Assembly: GCA_000721275.1 (NCBI GenBank) | Contig: JOFO01000007.1 | Span: 124,001 to 188,000 of the forward strand | Length of the DNA: 64,000 nt | Direction: 5' to 3' | Origin: Microtetraspora glauca | GTDB lineage: Bacteria > Actinomycetota > Actinomycetes > Streptomycetales > Streptomycetaceae | In this document: positions 15,796 through 26,091 of the stretch, in pieces | How the letters are laid out: each line of letters starts with the position of its first letter | Position numbering within the stretch: the stretch's first letter is position 1 | Position numbers and translations under genes: made by a program | Notes under the pieces: model-generated | The model's input: the letters and a program-made list of their open reading frames with translations, nothing else | The model's database searches: none | Told to the model about the DNA's origin: nothing

Positions 15796-17595
15796 CTACG
15801 CCGGCGGCTGCCAGCGGGCCAGGGCGCGCAGGGCGCCCGGGGCGAGCCGGGCCAGGGCGTGGGCGCCGCACGCCTCCGGGGTGACCGGCACGACCGCGCG
15901 GTTGTGCAGCACCGCCCCCAGGACCGCGTCCGCGACCTTCTCCGGCGGGTAGTTCCGCAGCCCGTACAGCCGCGAGGCGTTCCGCTGCCGGCGCTTCTCC
16001 TCCGCCGGGTCCGACACCCCGGCGAACCGGGTGGTGGACGTGATGCCGGTGTTGACGATCCCCGGGCAGATCGCGCTCACCCCGATGGACCGCTCCGCCA
16101 GTTCGGCCCGCAGGCACTCGCTCAGCATCAGCACCGCCGCCTTCGAGGTGCTGTACGCGGGCAGCGCCCGCGACGGCTGGAAGGCCGCCGCCGAAGCCGT
16201 GTTCACGATGTGGCCGCCCTGCCCGCGGGCCGCCATCTGCGCCCCGAATATCCGGCAGCCGTGGATGACACCCCACAGGTTGACGTCCAGGACCCGCTGC
16301 CACTCCTCGCTGGTGGTCTCGAAGAAGGAGCCGGTGAGCCCGATCCCCGCGTTGTTGACCAGGACGTCGACGATCCCGTAGTCGGCGGCCACCTTGGCGG
16401 CCAGCTTCTCCATCGCCTGCTCGTCGGAGACGTCCACCGTCTCGCCCCAGGCGTCCGGGGCGCCGATCAGCCGCGCCATCTCCGCCGTCCGGGCCGCGCC
16501 CTCGCCGTCCCGGTCCACCGCGACGACCCGGGCGCCCGCCTCCGCGAAGGCGAAGGCGGTGGCGCGTCCGATGCCGCCGGCGGCACCGGTGACCAGCACC
16601 AGCTGCCCGCCGAACCGCTCCGCGTACTCCGGCCGCACCCCGCTCCTCGCCGTCGTCTCCGCCACCGGCCGCGGCGCCCGCGCCGCCGGGTCCTCGTGGG
16701 TGCGGACGAAGTCACCGATCCAGGCGGCCAGTTGATCGGGGCGGGTGCGCGGCACCCAGTGCTTCGCCGGCAGGGTGCGCCGGGTCAGCTCCGGCACCCA
16801 GGCGGCCAGGTCGTCGTAGAGCCGCTCGGAGAGGAACGCGTCCCCGGTCGGGGTGATCAGCTGCACGGGAACGTGCGCGTACGCGTCGGGTCGCGGCCGG
16901 GAGAGGCGGGCCCGGACGTTGTCCCGGTACAGCCAGGCGCCGTGGGCCGCGTCAGCGGGCAGCGAGGCGGTCGGGTAGTCGCCGGCCGGGACCTTCTCCA
17001 GCCGCTCCAGGAGCTTCGGCCAGCGCTTGCCGAGCGGCCCGCGCCAGGCCAGCTCCGGCAGGACCGGGGTGTGCAGCAGATAGACGTACCAGGACTTGGC
17101 GCCCTGCCCGAGGAGCTGCCCGACCCGGCGCGGGGTGGGGCGGGTCATGCGGCTCTTGATCCAGTGCCCGAAGTGGTCGAGCGAGGGGCCGGACATCGAG
17201 GTGAAGGAGGCGATCCGGCCCTCGGTGCGCCGCACGGTCGCGAACTCCCACGCCTGCACCGAACCCCAGTCGTGCCCCACGAGGTGGACCGGCCGGTCCG
17301 GGCTGACCGCGTCCGCGACGGCCAGGAAGTCGTCGGTCAGCTTCTCCAGGGTGAAACCGCCCCGCAGCGGCGCCGGCGCGGTCGAGCGCCCGTGGCCCCG
17401 CACGTCGTACAGCACGACGTGGAAGTCCTCCGCGAGCCGCACCGCGACCTCCGACCAGACCTCCTTCGAGTCCGGATAGCCGTGGACGAGCACCATCGTC
17501 GGCCGGTCGGCGTCGCCCAGCTCGGCGACGCACAGCTCGATGCCGCCCGTCCGGACCCGGCGCTCCCGCGCCCCCGTCAGTCCCGCGCCCGCCAT
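15796..17595 (-). CDS. ephD: EphD-like fusion: alpha/beta epoxide hydrolase + short-chain dehydrogenase
   Basis: This 599-residue two-domain enzyme has an N-terminal alpha/beta hydrolase (about 1-310) with an HGYPDS oxyanion motif and GHDWGS carrying the Asp109 nucleophile, typical of epoxide hydrolases and dehalogenases. A histidine in AKHWVP completes the active site. The C-terminal SDR (about 335-570) has the NAD(P) motif VTGAAGGIGRAT, NNAGIG and the catalytic YSTSK. The same architecture and length occur in mycobacterial EphD, linked to oxidised mycolic acids. Streptomyces make no mycolates, so the substrate here must differ. ATG 17595 overlaps the stop of the M24 gene by one base, so the two are translationally coupled. 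Confidence 0.9.
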   Translation of the reverse strand: MAGAGLTGARERRVRTGGIELCVAELGDADRPTMVLVHGYPDSKEVWSEVAVRLAEDFHVVLYDVRGHGRSTAPAPLRGGFTLEKLTDDFLAVADAVSPDRPVHLVGHDWGSVQAWEFATVRRTEGRIASFTSMSGPSLDHFGHWIKSRMTRPTPRRVGQLLGQGAKSWYVYLLHTPVLPELAWRGPLGKRWPKLLERLEKVPAGDYPTASLPADAAHGAWLYRDNVRARLSRPRPDAYAHVPVQLITPTGDAFLSERLYDDLAAWVPELTRRTLPAKHWVPRTRPDQLAAWIGDFVRTHEDPAARAPRPVAETTARSGVRPEYAERFGGQLVLVTGAAGGIGRATAFAFAEAGARVVAVDRDGEGAARTAEMARLIGAPDAWGETVDVSDEQAMEKLAAKVAADYGIVDVLVNNAGIGLTGSFFETTSEEWQRVLDVNLWGVIHGCRIFGAQMAARGQGGHIVNTASAAAFQPSRALPAYSTSKAAVLMLSECLRAELAERSIGVSAICPGIVNTGITSTTRFAGVSDPAEEKRRQRNASRLYGLRNYPPEKVADAVLGAVLHNRAVVPVTPEACGAHALARLAPGALRALARWQPPA

Positions 17596-18440
17596 CACAC
17601 CGCTCCTTCGTTCCACCGCCGCACGTGCGGCAGGTCGTCGTCCAGCCAGAACGCGCTCTGTTCGGGGTCCTTCGAGTCGGTGACGACCAGGATCTCCTCG
17701 AACTTCGCGCCCGTCCCCCGGAATCCGAGGTGCGGCTCGACCGCCCAGAGGCCCGGAGCGGGCGGGTGGTCGGAGAACTTGTACGGGGACCAGAGCGGCG
17801 ACCAGCCGTCCCGGTGGCCGTGCACGGCGTCGCTCAGCAGGCCCTTGAGGGACTGGGTGCCGAAGCCGAAGAGCGTCGGCGCGAACCGCCGCTCCCGGAC
17901 CCGGTCGATCTTGTGGGCGATGACGCCGAAGGGATAGGCGCGGTGCCGGTTCGCGTACCCCTGGCGGACCATGAGCCGGTCCACGTCCTCGTATATCTCG
18001 CGCAGGCTGCGCCGCTCGCGCACCTCGCGGAGGATCAGCTCCCGGTGCGCGCGCAGATCGGCGAGGAGCTTGTCGTGCAGCGGGTTGAGCCCGAGGCAGC
18101 CGCTGTAGCCGACGTCCGCCGTGAACCCCTTGTACACGGGCGCCATGTCGAGGATGAACGGCATCCCCGCCTCCAGGCGCCGGTCGGTGGGGAAGAACTG
18201 GAGCGGGATCCTGAAGCCGGCGAAGGCGGTGCGGTCGCCGAACCAGGCGAACGGCCGGTGGAACCAGTCCTTCACCCCCCGCTCGTACAGCCACTCGCGC
18301 TGCATCCGGGCCGCCTCGCGCTCGGTCACGCCCGGCTTGAGCTGCGCCGCGACCGCTTCCGCGCAGGCGTAGGAGAGCTGCTGCACTTCCCTGAACCCCC
18401 GCAGTTCCGCGGTCAGTTCGCTTGCCACTGCTGAGGTCAT
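17595..18440 (-). CDS. M24-family metallopeptidase-like protein (pita-bread fold)
   Basis: This 281-residue protein has the methionine-aminopeptidase/prolidase fold. Candidate dinuclear metal ligands are the two Asp in FILDMAPVYKGFTADVGYSG, the His in GVIAHKIDR, and the Glu in WAVEPHLGF and KFEEILVVT. ATG 18440 is preferred; 24 extra in-frame codons upstream have no ribosome-binding site. It starts an operon with the ephD-like gene, sharing one base (TGATG). Some members of this branch are cleavage or lyase enzymes rather than peptidases, so a peptidase role is not certain. Confidence 0.82.
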   Translation of the reverse strand: MTSAVASELTAELRGFREVQQLSYACAEAVAAQLKPGVTEREAARMQREWLYERGVKDWFHRPFAWFGDRTAFAGFRIPLQFFPTDRRLEAGMPFILDMAPVYKGFTADVGYSGCLGLNPLHDKLLADLRAHRELILREVRERRSLREIYEDVDRLMVRQGYANRHRAYPFGVIAHKIDRVRERRFAPTLFGFGTQSLKGLLSDAVHGHRDGWSPLWSPYKFSDHPPAPGLWAVEPHLGFRGTGAKFEEILVVTDSKDPEQSAFWLDDDLPHVRRWNEGAV

Positions 18441-18731
18441 GCCACCCGCCCGTCCGCCGTGAGCATCCGATTGCGCTACGCGTTCGTAACTTGACACCGA
18501 TGAATGTGACAATGCCCGGCGGCTACGTCAAGAGGTGTGCGGGAGACCTGTGGAAAACCCGCCCCGCCGATCGGCCCGCCGATCGCCCGGCCGGTAGCCC
18601 TGCCGACCGCCCCGCCGACCGCCGCGACGACTTTCGTCGTTCGCCCCCTCCGGGTTCGTACGCCGGAAGTCGGAGAGGGTTCGATCCGTAGGGCTGACGA
18701 CCGCTGTGGCATCCGCCACTACCGTCGAACC
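18441..18731. promoter_or_regulatory. Divergent intergenic region, M24 gene / ABC exporter
   Basis: This 291-base region carries promoters for both operons. It contains a run of imperfect CCGCCGAYCG-like repeats from about 18562 to 18635. A DnaA-box-like TTTTCCACA lies on the minus strand (complement of 18549-18557). No gene is visible. Confidence 0.5.
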
Positions 18732-19703
18732 GTGACTGTGATCGCCACCGAAAGCCTCAGCAAGCGGTTCCCCCGGGTGACCGCTCTCGACCGGCTCTCC
18801 CTGGACATCGGGCCCGGTGTGACCGGACTGGTGGGTGCCAACGGAGCCGGCAAGTCCACGATGATCAAGATCCTGCTCGGCCTCTCCCCCGCCACGGAGG
18901 GCCGCGCCGAGGTCCTGGGCCTCGACGTCTCGACGCACGGGCCGGAGATCCGCGAGCGCGTCGGGTACATGCCCGAGCACGACTGCCTGCCGCCGGACGT
19001 CTCGGCCACCGAGTTCGTCGTCCACATGGCGAGGATGTCGGGGCTGCCGCCGACCGCCGCCCGCGAGCGGACCGCCGACACGCTGCGTCACGTCGGCCTG
19101 TACGAGGAGCGCTACCGCCCCATCGGCGGCTACTCGACCGGCATGAAGCAGCGGGTGAAGCTGGCCCAGGCCCTGGTCCACGACCCCAAGCTGGTCCTCC
19201 TCGACGAGCCGACCAACGGCCTCGACCCGGTCGGCCGGGACGAGATGCTCGGCCTCATCCGCCGCGTCTGGACCGACTTCGGCATCTCCGTGCTCGTCAC
19301 CTCGCACCTCCTCGGCGAGCTGGAGCGGACCTGCGACCACGTCGTCGTCATCGACGGCGGAAAGCTGCTGCGGTCCAGCTCCACCAGCGACTTCACCCGC
19401 ACCACCACGACCCTGGCGGTCGAGGTCACCGACTCCGACGCCCACCCCGACGGCACCGGCGCGCTGCGCGCCGCCCTCGCCGCGGCCGGCGTCCGCCTCC
19501 ACGAGGGCGTCGAGGAGGGCCTGCCCGGCGCCGGCCACGTCCTGCTGCTGGAGGCGCCCGGCGAGGAGACGTACGACCTGGTGCGCGACACCGTCGCCGA
19601 ACTCGGCCTCGGCCTGGTCCGCATGGAGCAGCGCCGCCACCACATCGCCGAGGTCTTCCGTCCCGAGGCCGCCGCGCAGCACGAGGAGGTGAAGGCCCGA
19701 TGA
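18732..19703 (+). CDS. ABC transporter ATP-binding protein (exporter type)
   Basis: This 323-residue ATPase has Walker A GANGAGKST, signature YSTGMKQRVKLAQAL, Walker B LVLLDEPTNGLDP and switch His in TSHLLGELE. A C-terminal extension follows, typical of ABC-2 type exporters. I chose GTG 18732 at the start of MTVIATESLSKRF; a second GTG two codons later is possible. It is first of four overlapping genes (ATPase, permease, ATPase, permease), overlapping the next by four bases. Substrate unknown; ABC-2 exporters of this arrangement often serve lipid, antibiotic or cell-envelope export. Confidence 0.9.
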   Translation: MTVIATESLSKRFPRVTALDRLSLDIGPGVTGLVGANGAGKSTMIKILLGLSPATEGRAEVLGLDVSTHGPEIRERVGYMPEHDCLPPDVSATEFVVHMARMSGLPPTAARERTADTLRHVGLYEERYRPIGGYSTGMKQRVKLAQALVHDPKLVLLDEPTNGLDPVGRDEMLGLIRRVWTDFGISVLVTSHLLGELERTCDHVVVIDGGKLLRSSSTSDFTRTTTTLAVEVTDSDAHPDGTGALRAALAAAGVRLHEGVEEGLPGAGHVLLLEAPGEETYDLVRDTVAELGLGLVRMEQRRHHIAEVFRPEAAAQHEEVKAR

Positions 19704-20602
19704 GCACCCCCGCCCCCGAGGCCGCCCCCGACACCACCCGGATCCACAACATCGGATACCGGTCCTACGACGGCCCCCGGCTCGGCCGCGCCTACGCCCG
19801 CCGCTCGCTCTTCTCGCAGTCCCTGCGGGGGGCGTACGGCCTGGGCCGCAGCGCCAAGTCGAAGGTGCTGCCGATGCTGCTCTTCGCCGTGATGTGCGCG
19901 CCCGCGCTGATCATCGTGTCCATCGCGGTGTACCTGAAGAGCGAGAAGCTCCCCATGCAGTACACCGAGTACGCGGTCTACCTGCAGCTCGTCATCGCCG
20001 TCTACCTGGCCTCCCAGGCCCCCCAGTCGGTCTCGCGCGACCTTCGGTTCCGCACCGTGCCGCTGTACTTCTCGCGGCCCATCGAGCGGGTCGACTACGT
20101 GCTCGCCAAGTACGGCGCGATGGCCTCGGCGCTCTTCGTGCTGACCGCCACCCCGCTGGTGATCATGTGGATCGGGTCGATGCTGGCCAAGATGGACTTC
20201 GCCGAGCAGGCGAAGATGTTCGGCCAGGGGCTCGTCTCCGTCGCGTTCCTGTCGGTGCTGTTCGGCGGCATCGGCCTGGTGATGGCCGCGCTCACGCCGC
20301 GCCGCGGGTTCGGCGTCGCCGCCGTGATCGCCGTCCTCACCATCACCTACGGCGCCGTCTCCACCCTCCAGGGCATCTCGTACGCCACCGAGAACACCGA
20401 CGCCATCGCCTGGCTCGGCCTCTTCTCCCCGCTCACCCTCGTCATCGGCCTGCAGAACGCGTTCCTCGGCGCCCCCGCCTCCTTCCCCGGCGAGGTGCCG
20501 GTCGGGACCGGAGCCGGCGTGGTCTACCTGCTCGTCGTCCTCGGCCTCATCGCCGCCTGCTACGGCATCCTGATGCGCCGCTACCGAAAGGTCGGACTGT
20601 GA
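19700..20602 (+). CDS. ABC-2 type transporter permease
   Basis: This 300-residue membrane protein has a cytosolic N-terminal segment of about 55 residues (TRIHNIGYRSYDGPRLG...), then about six hydrophobic helices: VLPMLLFAVMCAPALIIVSIAVYL, YAVYLQLVIAVYLAS, ALFVLTATPLVIMWIGSML, SVAFLSVLFGGIGLVMAAL, GVAAVIAVLTITYGAV and VYLLVVLGLIAACYG. ATG 19700 overlaps the ATPase stop (ATGA), and its own stop overlaps the next ATPase start (GTGA), so translation is coupled through the operon. Confidence 0.9.
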   Translation: MSTPAPEAAPDTTRIHNIGYRSYDGPRLGRAYARRSLFSQSLRGAYGLGRSAKSKVLPMLLFAVMCAPALIIVSIAVYLKSEKLPMQYTEYAVYLQLVIAVYLASQAPQSVSRDLRFRTVPLYFSRPIERVDYVLAKYGAMASALFVLTATPLVIMWIGSMLAKMDFAEQAKMFGQGLVSVAFLSVLFGGIGLVMAALTPRRGFGVAAVIAVLTITYGAVSTLQGISYATENTDAIAWLGLFSPLTLVIGLQNAFLGAPASFPGEVPVGTGAGVVYLLVVLGLIAACYGILMRRYRKVGL

Positions 20603-21510
20603 GTACCCTGCACATCGACCACGTCTCGCGCTGGTTCGGCAACGTCGTCGCGGTCAACGACGTCACCATGTCGATCGGCCCCGGCGTGACCGGCCTGCTC
20701 GGCCCCAACGGCGCCGGCAAGTCCACGCTCATCAACATGATGGGCGGCTTCCTCGCCCCCTCCACGGGCAGCGTGACCCTCGACGGCGCCCCGGTCTGGC
20801 GCAACGAGTCGGTCTACCGCTCCATCGGCGTCGTCCCCGAGCGGGAGGCGATGTACGACTTCCTCACCGGCCGCGAATTCGTGGTGGCCAACGCCGAACT
20901 CCAGGGCCTCGGCGACGCGGAGGCGCAGCGGGCGCTGGCCACCGTGGAGATGGAGTACGCGCAGGACCGGAAGATCGCCACGTACAGCAAGGGCATGCGG
21001 CAGCGCGTGAAGATGGCCTCGGCCCTCGTCCACGAGCCGTCCGTGCTGCTGCTCGACGAGCCGTTCAACGGCATGGACCCGCGCCAGCGGATGCAGCTGA
21101 TGGAGCTGCTGCGGCGGATGGGCGCCGACGGGCGCACGGTGCTGTTCTCCTCGCACATCCTGGAGGAGGTCGAGCAGCTCGCCTCCCACATCGAGGTGAT
21201 CGTCGCCGGCCGGCACGCCGCCTCCGGCGACTTCCGCCGGATCCGCCGCCTGATGACCGACCGGCCGCACCGCTACCTGGTCCGCTCCAGCGACGACCGG
21301 GCGCTCGCCGCCGCGCTGATCGCCGACCCGTCGACGGCCGGCATCGAGGTCGACGCGGTGGACGGCGGGCTGCGGATCCAGGCCGTGGACTTCGGACGGT
21401 TCACCGAACTGCTGCCGCAGGTCGCCCGCGCGCGGGGGATCCGGCTGCTGACGGTCTCGCCCTCCGACGAGTCGCTCGAATCCGTCTTCTCGTATCTCGT
21501 CGCGGCCTGA
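20599..21510 (+). CDS. ABC transporter ATP-binding protein, second ATPase of the operon
   Basis: This 303-residue ATPase has Walker A GPNGAGKST, signature YSKGMRQRVKMASALV, Walker B VLLLDEPFNGMDP and His switch SSHILEEVE. It is clearly a paralogue of the first ATPase in the operon. GTG 20599 overlaps the upstream stop by four bases. Each ATPase is paired with its following permease, so the operon may encode two exporters or one hetero-tetrameric exporter. Confidence 0.9.
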   Translation: MSTLHIDHVSRWFGNVVAVNDVTMSIGPGVTGLLGPNGAGKSTLINMMGGFLAPSTGSVTLDGAPVWRNESVYRSIGVVPEREAMYDFLTGREFVVANAELQGLGDAEAQRALATVEMEYAQDRKIATYSKGMRQRVKMASALVHEPSVLLLDEPFNGMDPRQRMQLMELLRRMGADGRTVLFSSHILEEVEQLASHIEVIVAGRHAASGDFRRIRRLMTDRPHRYLVRSSDDRALAAALIADPSTAGIEVDAVDGGLRIQAVDFGRFTELLPQVARARGIRLLTVSPSDESLESVFSYLVAA

Positions 21511-21526
21511 AAGGAGCCTGACCGAT

Positions 21527-22246
21527 ATGTACGACCCCACTGTCGCCCGGCTCACCTACCGGGCCCTCCTCGGCCGCCGCCGGGCGGCGATCCTGTTCCT
21601 CCTGCCCGGCCTGCTCCTGCTCATCGCGACCGCCGTCCGGGTCATCAACGGCGCGGACGACCAGGTCGCGGCCGACCTCCTCGGCGGCTTCGCGCTCGCC
21701 ACGATGGTGCCGCTGATCGGCGTCATCGCCGGCACGGGCGCGATCGGCCCGGAGATCGACGACGGCTCCATCGTCTACCTGCTGTCCAAGCCGGTGAAGC
21801 GGCCGACGATCATCACCACCAAGCTGATCGTCGCGATCGCCGTGACGATGGCCTTCTCGGCCGTCCCCACGCTGATCGCCGGCTTCATCCTGAACGGCAA
21901 CGGACAGCAGGTCGCCGTCGCCTACATGGTCGCCGCGCTGGTCTCCTCGATCGCCTACAGCGCCCTGTTCCTGCTGCTCGGCACCGTCAGCCGGCACGCC
22001 GTGGTGATCGGCCTGGTCTACGCCCTGGTCTGGGAGGCCCTGTTCGGCTCGCTGATCGCCGGCGCCCGCACCCTGAGCGTCCAGCAGTGGTCGCTCGCCC
22101 TCGCCGAGAAGGTCACCGGCGAGGGGCTGATCAGCTCCGACGTGGCACTGCCGACGGCGGCGGTGCTCCTGGTCGCCGTCACCGTCGGCGCCACCTGGTT
22201 CGCCGGGCACAAGCTGCGCACGCTGACGCTGGCCGGCGAGGAGTAG
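21527..22246 (+). CDS. ABC-2 type transporter permease, second permease of the operon
   Basis: This 239-residue permease has six predicted hydrophobic segments, from AAILFLLPGLLLLIATAVRV to AAVLLVAVTVGATWFAG. The conserved cytosolic motif PEIDDGSIVYLLSKPVKRPTIITTKL is typical of ABC-2 (NosY/YhfC-like) permeases. ATG 21527 follows an AAAGGAGCCTGACC ribosome-binding stretch, 16 bases after the preceding stop. It ends the exporter operon, 17 bases before the convergent MFS gene. Confidence 0.88.
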   Translation: MYDPTVARLTYRALLGRRRAAILFLLPGLLLLIATAVRVINGADDQVAADLLGGFALATMVPLIGVIAGTGAIGPEIDDGSIVYLLSKPVKRPTIITTKLIVAIAVTMAFSAVPTLIAGFILNGNGQQVAVAYMVAALVSSIAYSALFLLLGTVSRHAVVIGLVYALVWEALFGSLIAGARTLSVQQWSLALAEKVTGEGLISSDVALPTAAVLLVAVTVGATWFAGHKLRTLTLAGEE

Positions 22247-22263
22247 GCCGGCCGGACGGAGCG

Positions 22264-23565
22264 TCAGACGGTGCGGTCGCGGGCGGCGAGCAGGCCGACG
22301 CCCGCGGCCGCCGCGCACACCACCAGCACCAGCGAGATCGGCAGCGTCCACGCGCCGGTCGCCTGGTGCAGGGCGCCGGCCGCGAGGGGGCCGGCCGCGG
22401 CCATCAGATAGCCGACCGTCTGTGCCATCCCGGAGAGCCGGGCGGCCGTCGGGGCGTCCTCGGTCCGCAGCACGATCAGCGTCAGCGCCAGCCCCAGGGC
22501 GCCGCCCTGGCCGACGCCGAGCACGGCCGACCACAGCCAGGCACCCTCCGCGGGGGCGGCGAGCAGCCCCGCGTAACCGGCCGCGACCAGCGTCGTCACC
22601 AGGACCACCAGCGGGCGCTGGCTCCGCCTGCGGCCCGCGAGCAGCGGCAGCACGAAGGCGCCGGCGACCTGGATCAGGTTGTTGAAGGCGAAGACGACAC
22701 CGGCCTCGGAGCGGCTCATCCCGTGGTCGGTGAAGATCGTCGGCATCCAGGCGATCAGCACGTACGACCAGAGCGACTGCAGGCCCATGAAGAGGGTCAC
22801 CTGCCAGGCCAGGGCGGAGCGCCACACGCGCGTGGGCGCGGTGCCGGCGGCCGGGACGGCCCGTACCTCGTGACCGGTACGGCCCCGGGCGATCAGCACC
22901 TGCGGCAGCCAGGCCACCGCCGCCACGACGGCGAGCAGCGACCAGGAGCCGAGCGAGCCCTGCCAGCCCCCGCCGAGCGCCTCCTCCAGCGGGACGGCCG
23001 CGGCGGCGGCGACCGTCGCGCCGGCGACCATCGCGCCCGTGTAGACGGAGGTCATGGTGGCGGCCCGGTCGGGGAAGTCCCGCTTGATCAGCCCCGGCAT
23101 CAGCACGTTCAGCAGGGCGATCGCGGTGCCGACGAGGACCCCGCCGCCGTACAGCGCCGTCACCGACGGCAGCAGCCGCAGCAGGATGCCGCCGGCGAGC
23201 AGCAGCAGCGCGGCGAGGACCGTCCGTTCGGCGCCGAACCGGCGGCCCAGCCAGGGCGCGACCAGCGCGCCGAGGCCGAGGAAGAGCACCGGGATCGACG
23301 TGATGAGCGATCCGGCGGTCGAGGAGAGGCCGTAGGCCCCGGCTATCTCCCCGACCAGCGGTGCCACGCTCGCCAGCGCGACCCGCATGTTGAGCGAGGC
23401 CAGCACGATGCCGGCCAGCAGCAGCACCGGATGGGCGAGCAGCGCCCGCCGTGCGGCCGCTCCGGCGGCCGAGGGGCGTACGTCCGCCTCGGCGTCGACC
23501 AGCACACGCGCGGGACCCGCCTCCGGATCCTCCACGCGCGCGTGGCCCGTCTCCGTGCCCGTCAC
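22264..23565 (-). CDS. MFS transporter, CynX/NimT family
   Basis: This 433-residue protein has about twelve membrane helices. The N-terminal tail (to about residue 45) is hydrophilic, then ALLAHPVLLLAGIVLASLNMRVALASVAPLVGEIAGAYGLSSTAGSLITSIPVLFLGLGALVAPWLGRRFG gives the typical CynX-family first helices. The family includes cyanate and nitroimidazole transporters. It overlaps the GntR regulator gene by four bases (GTGA), which strongly suggests that the regulator controls it. Substrate unknown. Confidence 0.87.
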   Translation of the reverse strand: MTGTETGHARVEDPEAGPARVLVDAEADVRPSAAGAAARRALLAHPVLLLAGIVLASLNMRVALASVAPLVGEIAGAYGLSSTAGSLITSIPVLFLGLGALVAPWLGRRFGAERTVLAALLLLAGGILLRLLPSVTALYGGGVLVGTAIALLNVLMPGLIKRDFPDRAATMTSVYTGAMVAGATVAAAAAVPLEEALGGGWQGSLGSWSLLAVVAAVAWLPQVLIARGRTGHEVRAVPAAGTAPTRVWRSALAWQVTLFMGLQSLWSYVLIAWMPTIFTDHGMSRSEAGVVFAFNNLIQVAGAFVLPLLAGRRRSQRPLVVLVTTLVAAGYAGLLAAPAEGAWLWSAVLGVGQGGALGLALTLIVLRTEDAPTAARLSGMAQTVGYLMAAAGPLAAGALHQATGAWTLPISLVLVVCAAAAGVGLLAARDRTV

Positions 23566-24257
23566 GCGCCCGCCTCCCGGTTCTCGCCCATCAGGGCCGC
23601 CACCGTCTCCGCCGGGACCCGCAGCAGCTCCCGGGCCTGGCGTTCGGCCGCGTCCGGGTCACCGACCTCCACGGCGGCGACCAGGGCCTCGTGGAGGTCG
23701 ATGTCGACCGGCGGCATCGCGCGGTCGCCGAGCGCCTCGACCAGGACCTCGTGCACCTGGGCGGAGAAGAAGCGGTAGACCTCGATGAAGGCCGCGTTGT
23801 GGGTGGCGGCGACGACGGCGAGGTGGAAGGCGAGGTCGGCGTCGGCGTCCCGGTCGCCCTCCTCCCGCAGGGTGGTCAGCGCGGCCCGCAGCCGCAGCAT
23901 GTCGTGGGTGTCCCGCCGCTCCGCCGCGAGCCGGGCCGCCTCCGCCTCCAGGGCGGTCCGCAGCTCCAGGACATCGCGCGCGCCCGCGTGCCGGACCCCG
24001 CGCAGCACGGCAGCCGGGTCGGCGGTGGAGCGGACGAACGTGCCGTTGCCCTGCCGGGACTCCAAGAGCCCGGCGTGGACGAGGACCCTGATCGCCTCGC
24101 GGACGGTGTTGCGGCCGACGCCGAGCTGCTGGGCGAGCTCGTGCTCGGTCGGGATGCGGTCGCCGACGGCCCATTCGCCCTCCGCGAGCTGCGCCCGCAG
24201 CTGCTCCACCGCCGAGTCCACCAGCGAGGTCCGCCCCGCCGCTCTCAGTGCCGCCAT
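23562..24257 (-). CDS. GntR-family regulator, FadR subgroup
   Basis: This 231-residue protein has a winged-helix N-terminus (LAEGEWAVGDRIPTEHELAQQLGVGRNTVREAIRVLVHAGLLESRQGNGTFVRS) and an all-helical FCD ligand domain. The FCD metal ligands appear as Asp/His residues in the second half (DADLAFHLAVVAATHNAAF and VDIDLHEALVAAVE). It is translationally coupled to the MFS transporter, its likely target. FCD-type regulators usually sense small organic acids. A DnaA-box-like 9-mer (TCATCCACA, 24309-24317) lies upstream. Confidence 0.87.
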   Translation of the reverse strand: MAALRAAGRTSLVDSAVEQLRAQLAEGEWAVGDRIPTEHELAQQLGVGRNTVREAIRVLVHAGLLESRQGNGTFVRSTADPAAVLRGVRHAGARDVLELRTALEAEAARLAAERRDTHDMLRLRAALTTLREEGDRDADADLAFHLAVVAATHNAAFIEVYRFFSAQVHEVLVEALGDRAMPPVDIDLHEALVAAVEVGDPDAAERQARELLRVPAETVAALMGENREAGA

Positions 24258-24411
24258 CCGCCGCGTCCTCTCCCAAACATTCGCCCGGTTGCCCAGTCAT
24301 CCTACAAGTCATCCACAGGAGTGCCCGTGATCACCGGGGCAGCCGCCCGGGACCGGACTACTGTGGCCTCGTACGTGCACCGAACACCCTCACCACCTTC
24401 GGGAGTCAGTC

Positions 24412-25815
<1,404 letters not shown>

Positions 25816-26006
25816 GGCCCGCCCGCGGCACGCACCTCCGGCTCGCGGCCACCGGCTCCTCTCCCGACCCGGTGGCCGACCGCCCGAAAATTGGTCGCAC
25901 CCGAACGGCCGCCCGGCGCACACTGGTTGGGCGGGGGACACGGGGGATCCCCCGGTGGCGGCCGCTTCGAGCGCGCGGATCCCCGATCCGCGCGGGCCGC
26001 GACCGA

Positions 26007-26038
26007 CGAAGGCCCGCTCCTCAGGGAGCGGGCCTTCG
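26007..26038. terminator. Strong bidirectional terminator after lpdA
   Basis: A perfect 14-bp stem (CGAAGGCCCGCTCC at 26007-26020 with its complement at 26025-26038) has a TCAG tetraloop. It lies between convergent lpdA and the HAD phosphatase gene. It is the clearest hairpin in the first half of the window. Confidence 0.88.
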
Positions 26039-26091
26039 CTTCGGAACATCTGTCATGCGGAGCATCCGCCGTACGAAACGGCGGGGACGGC

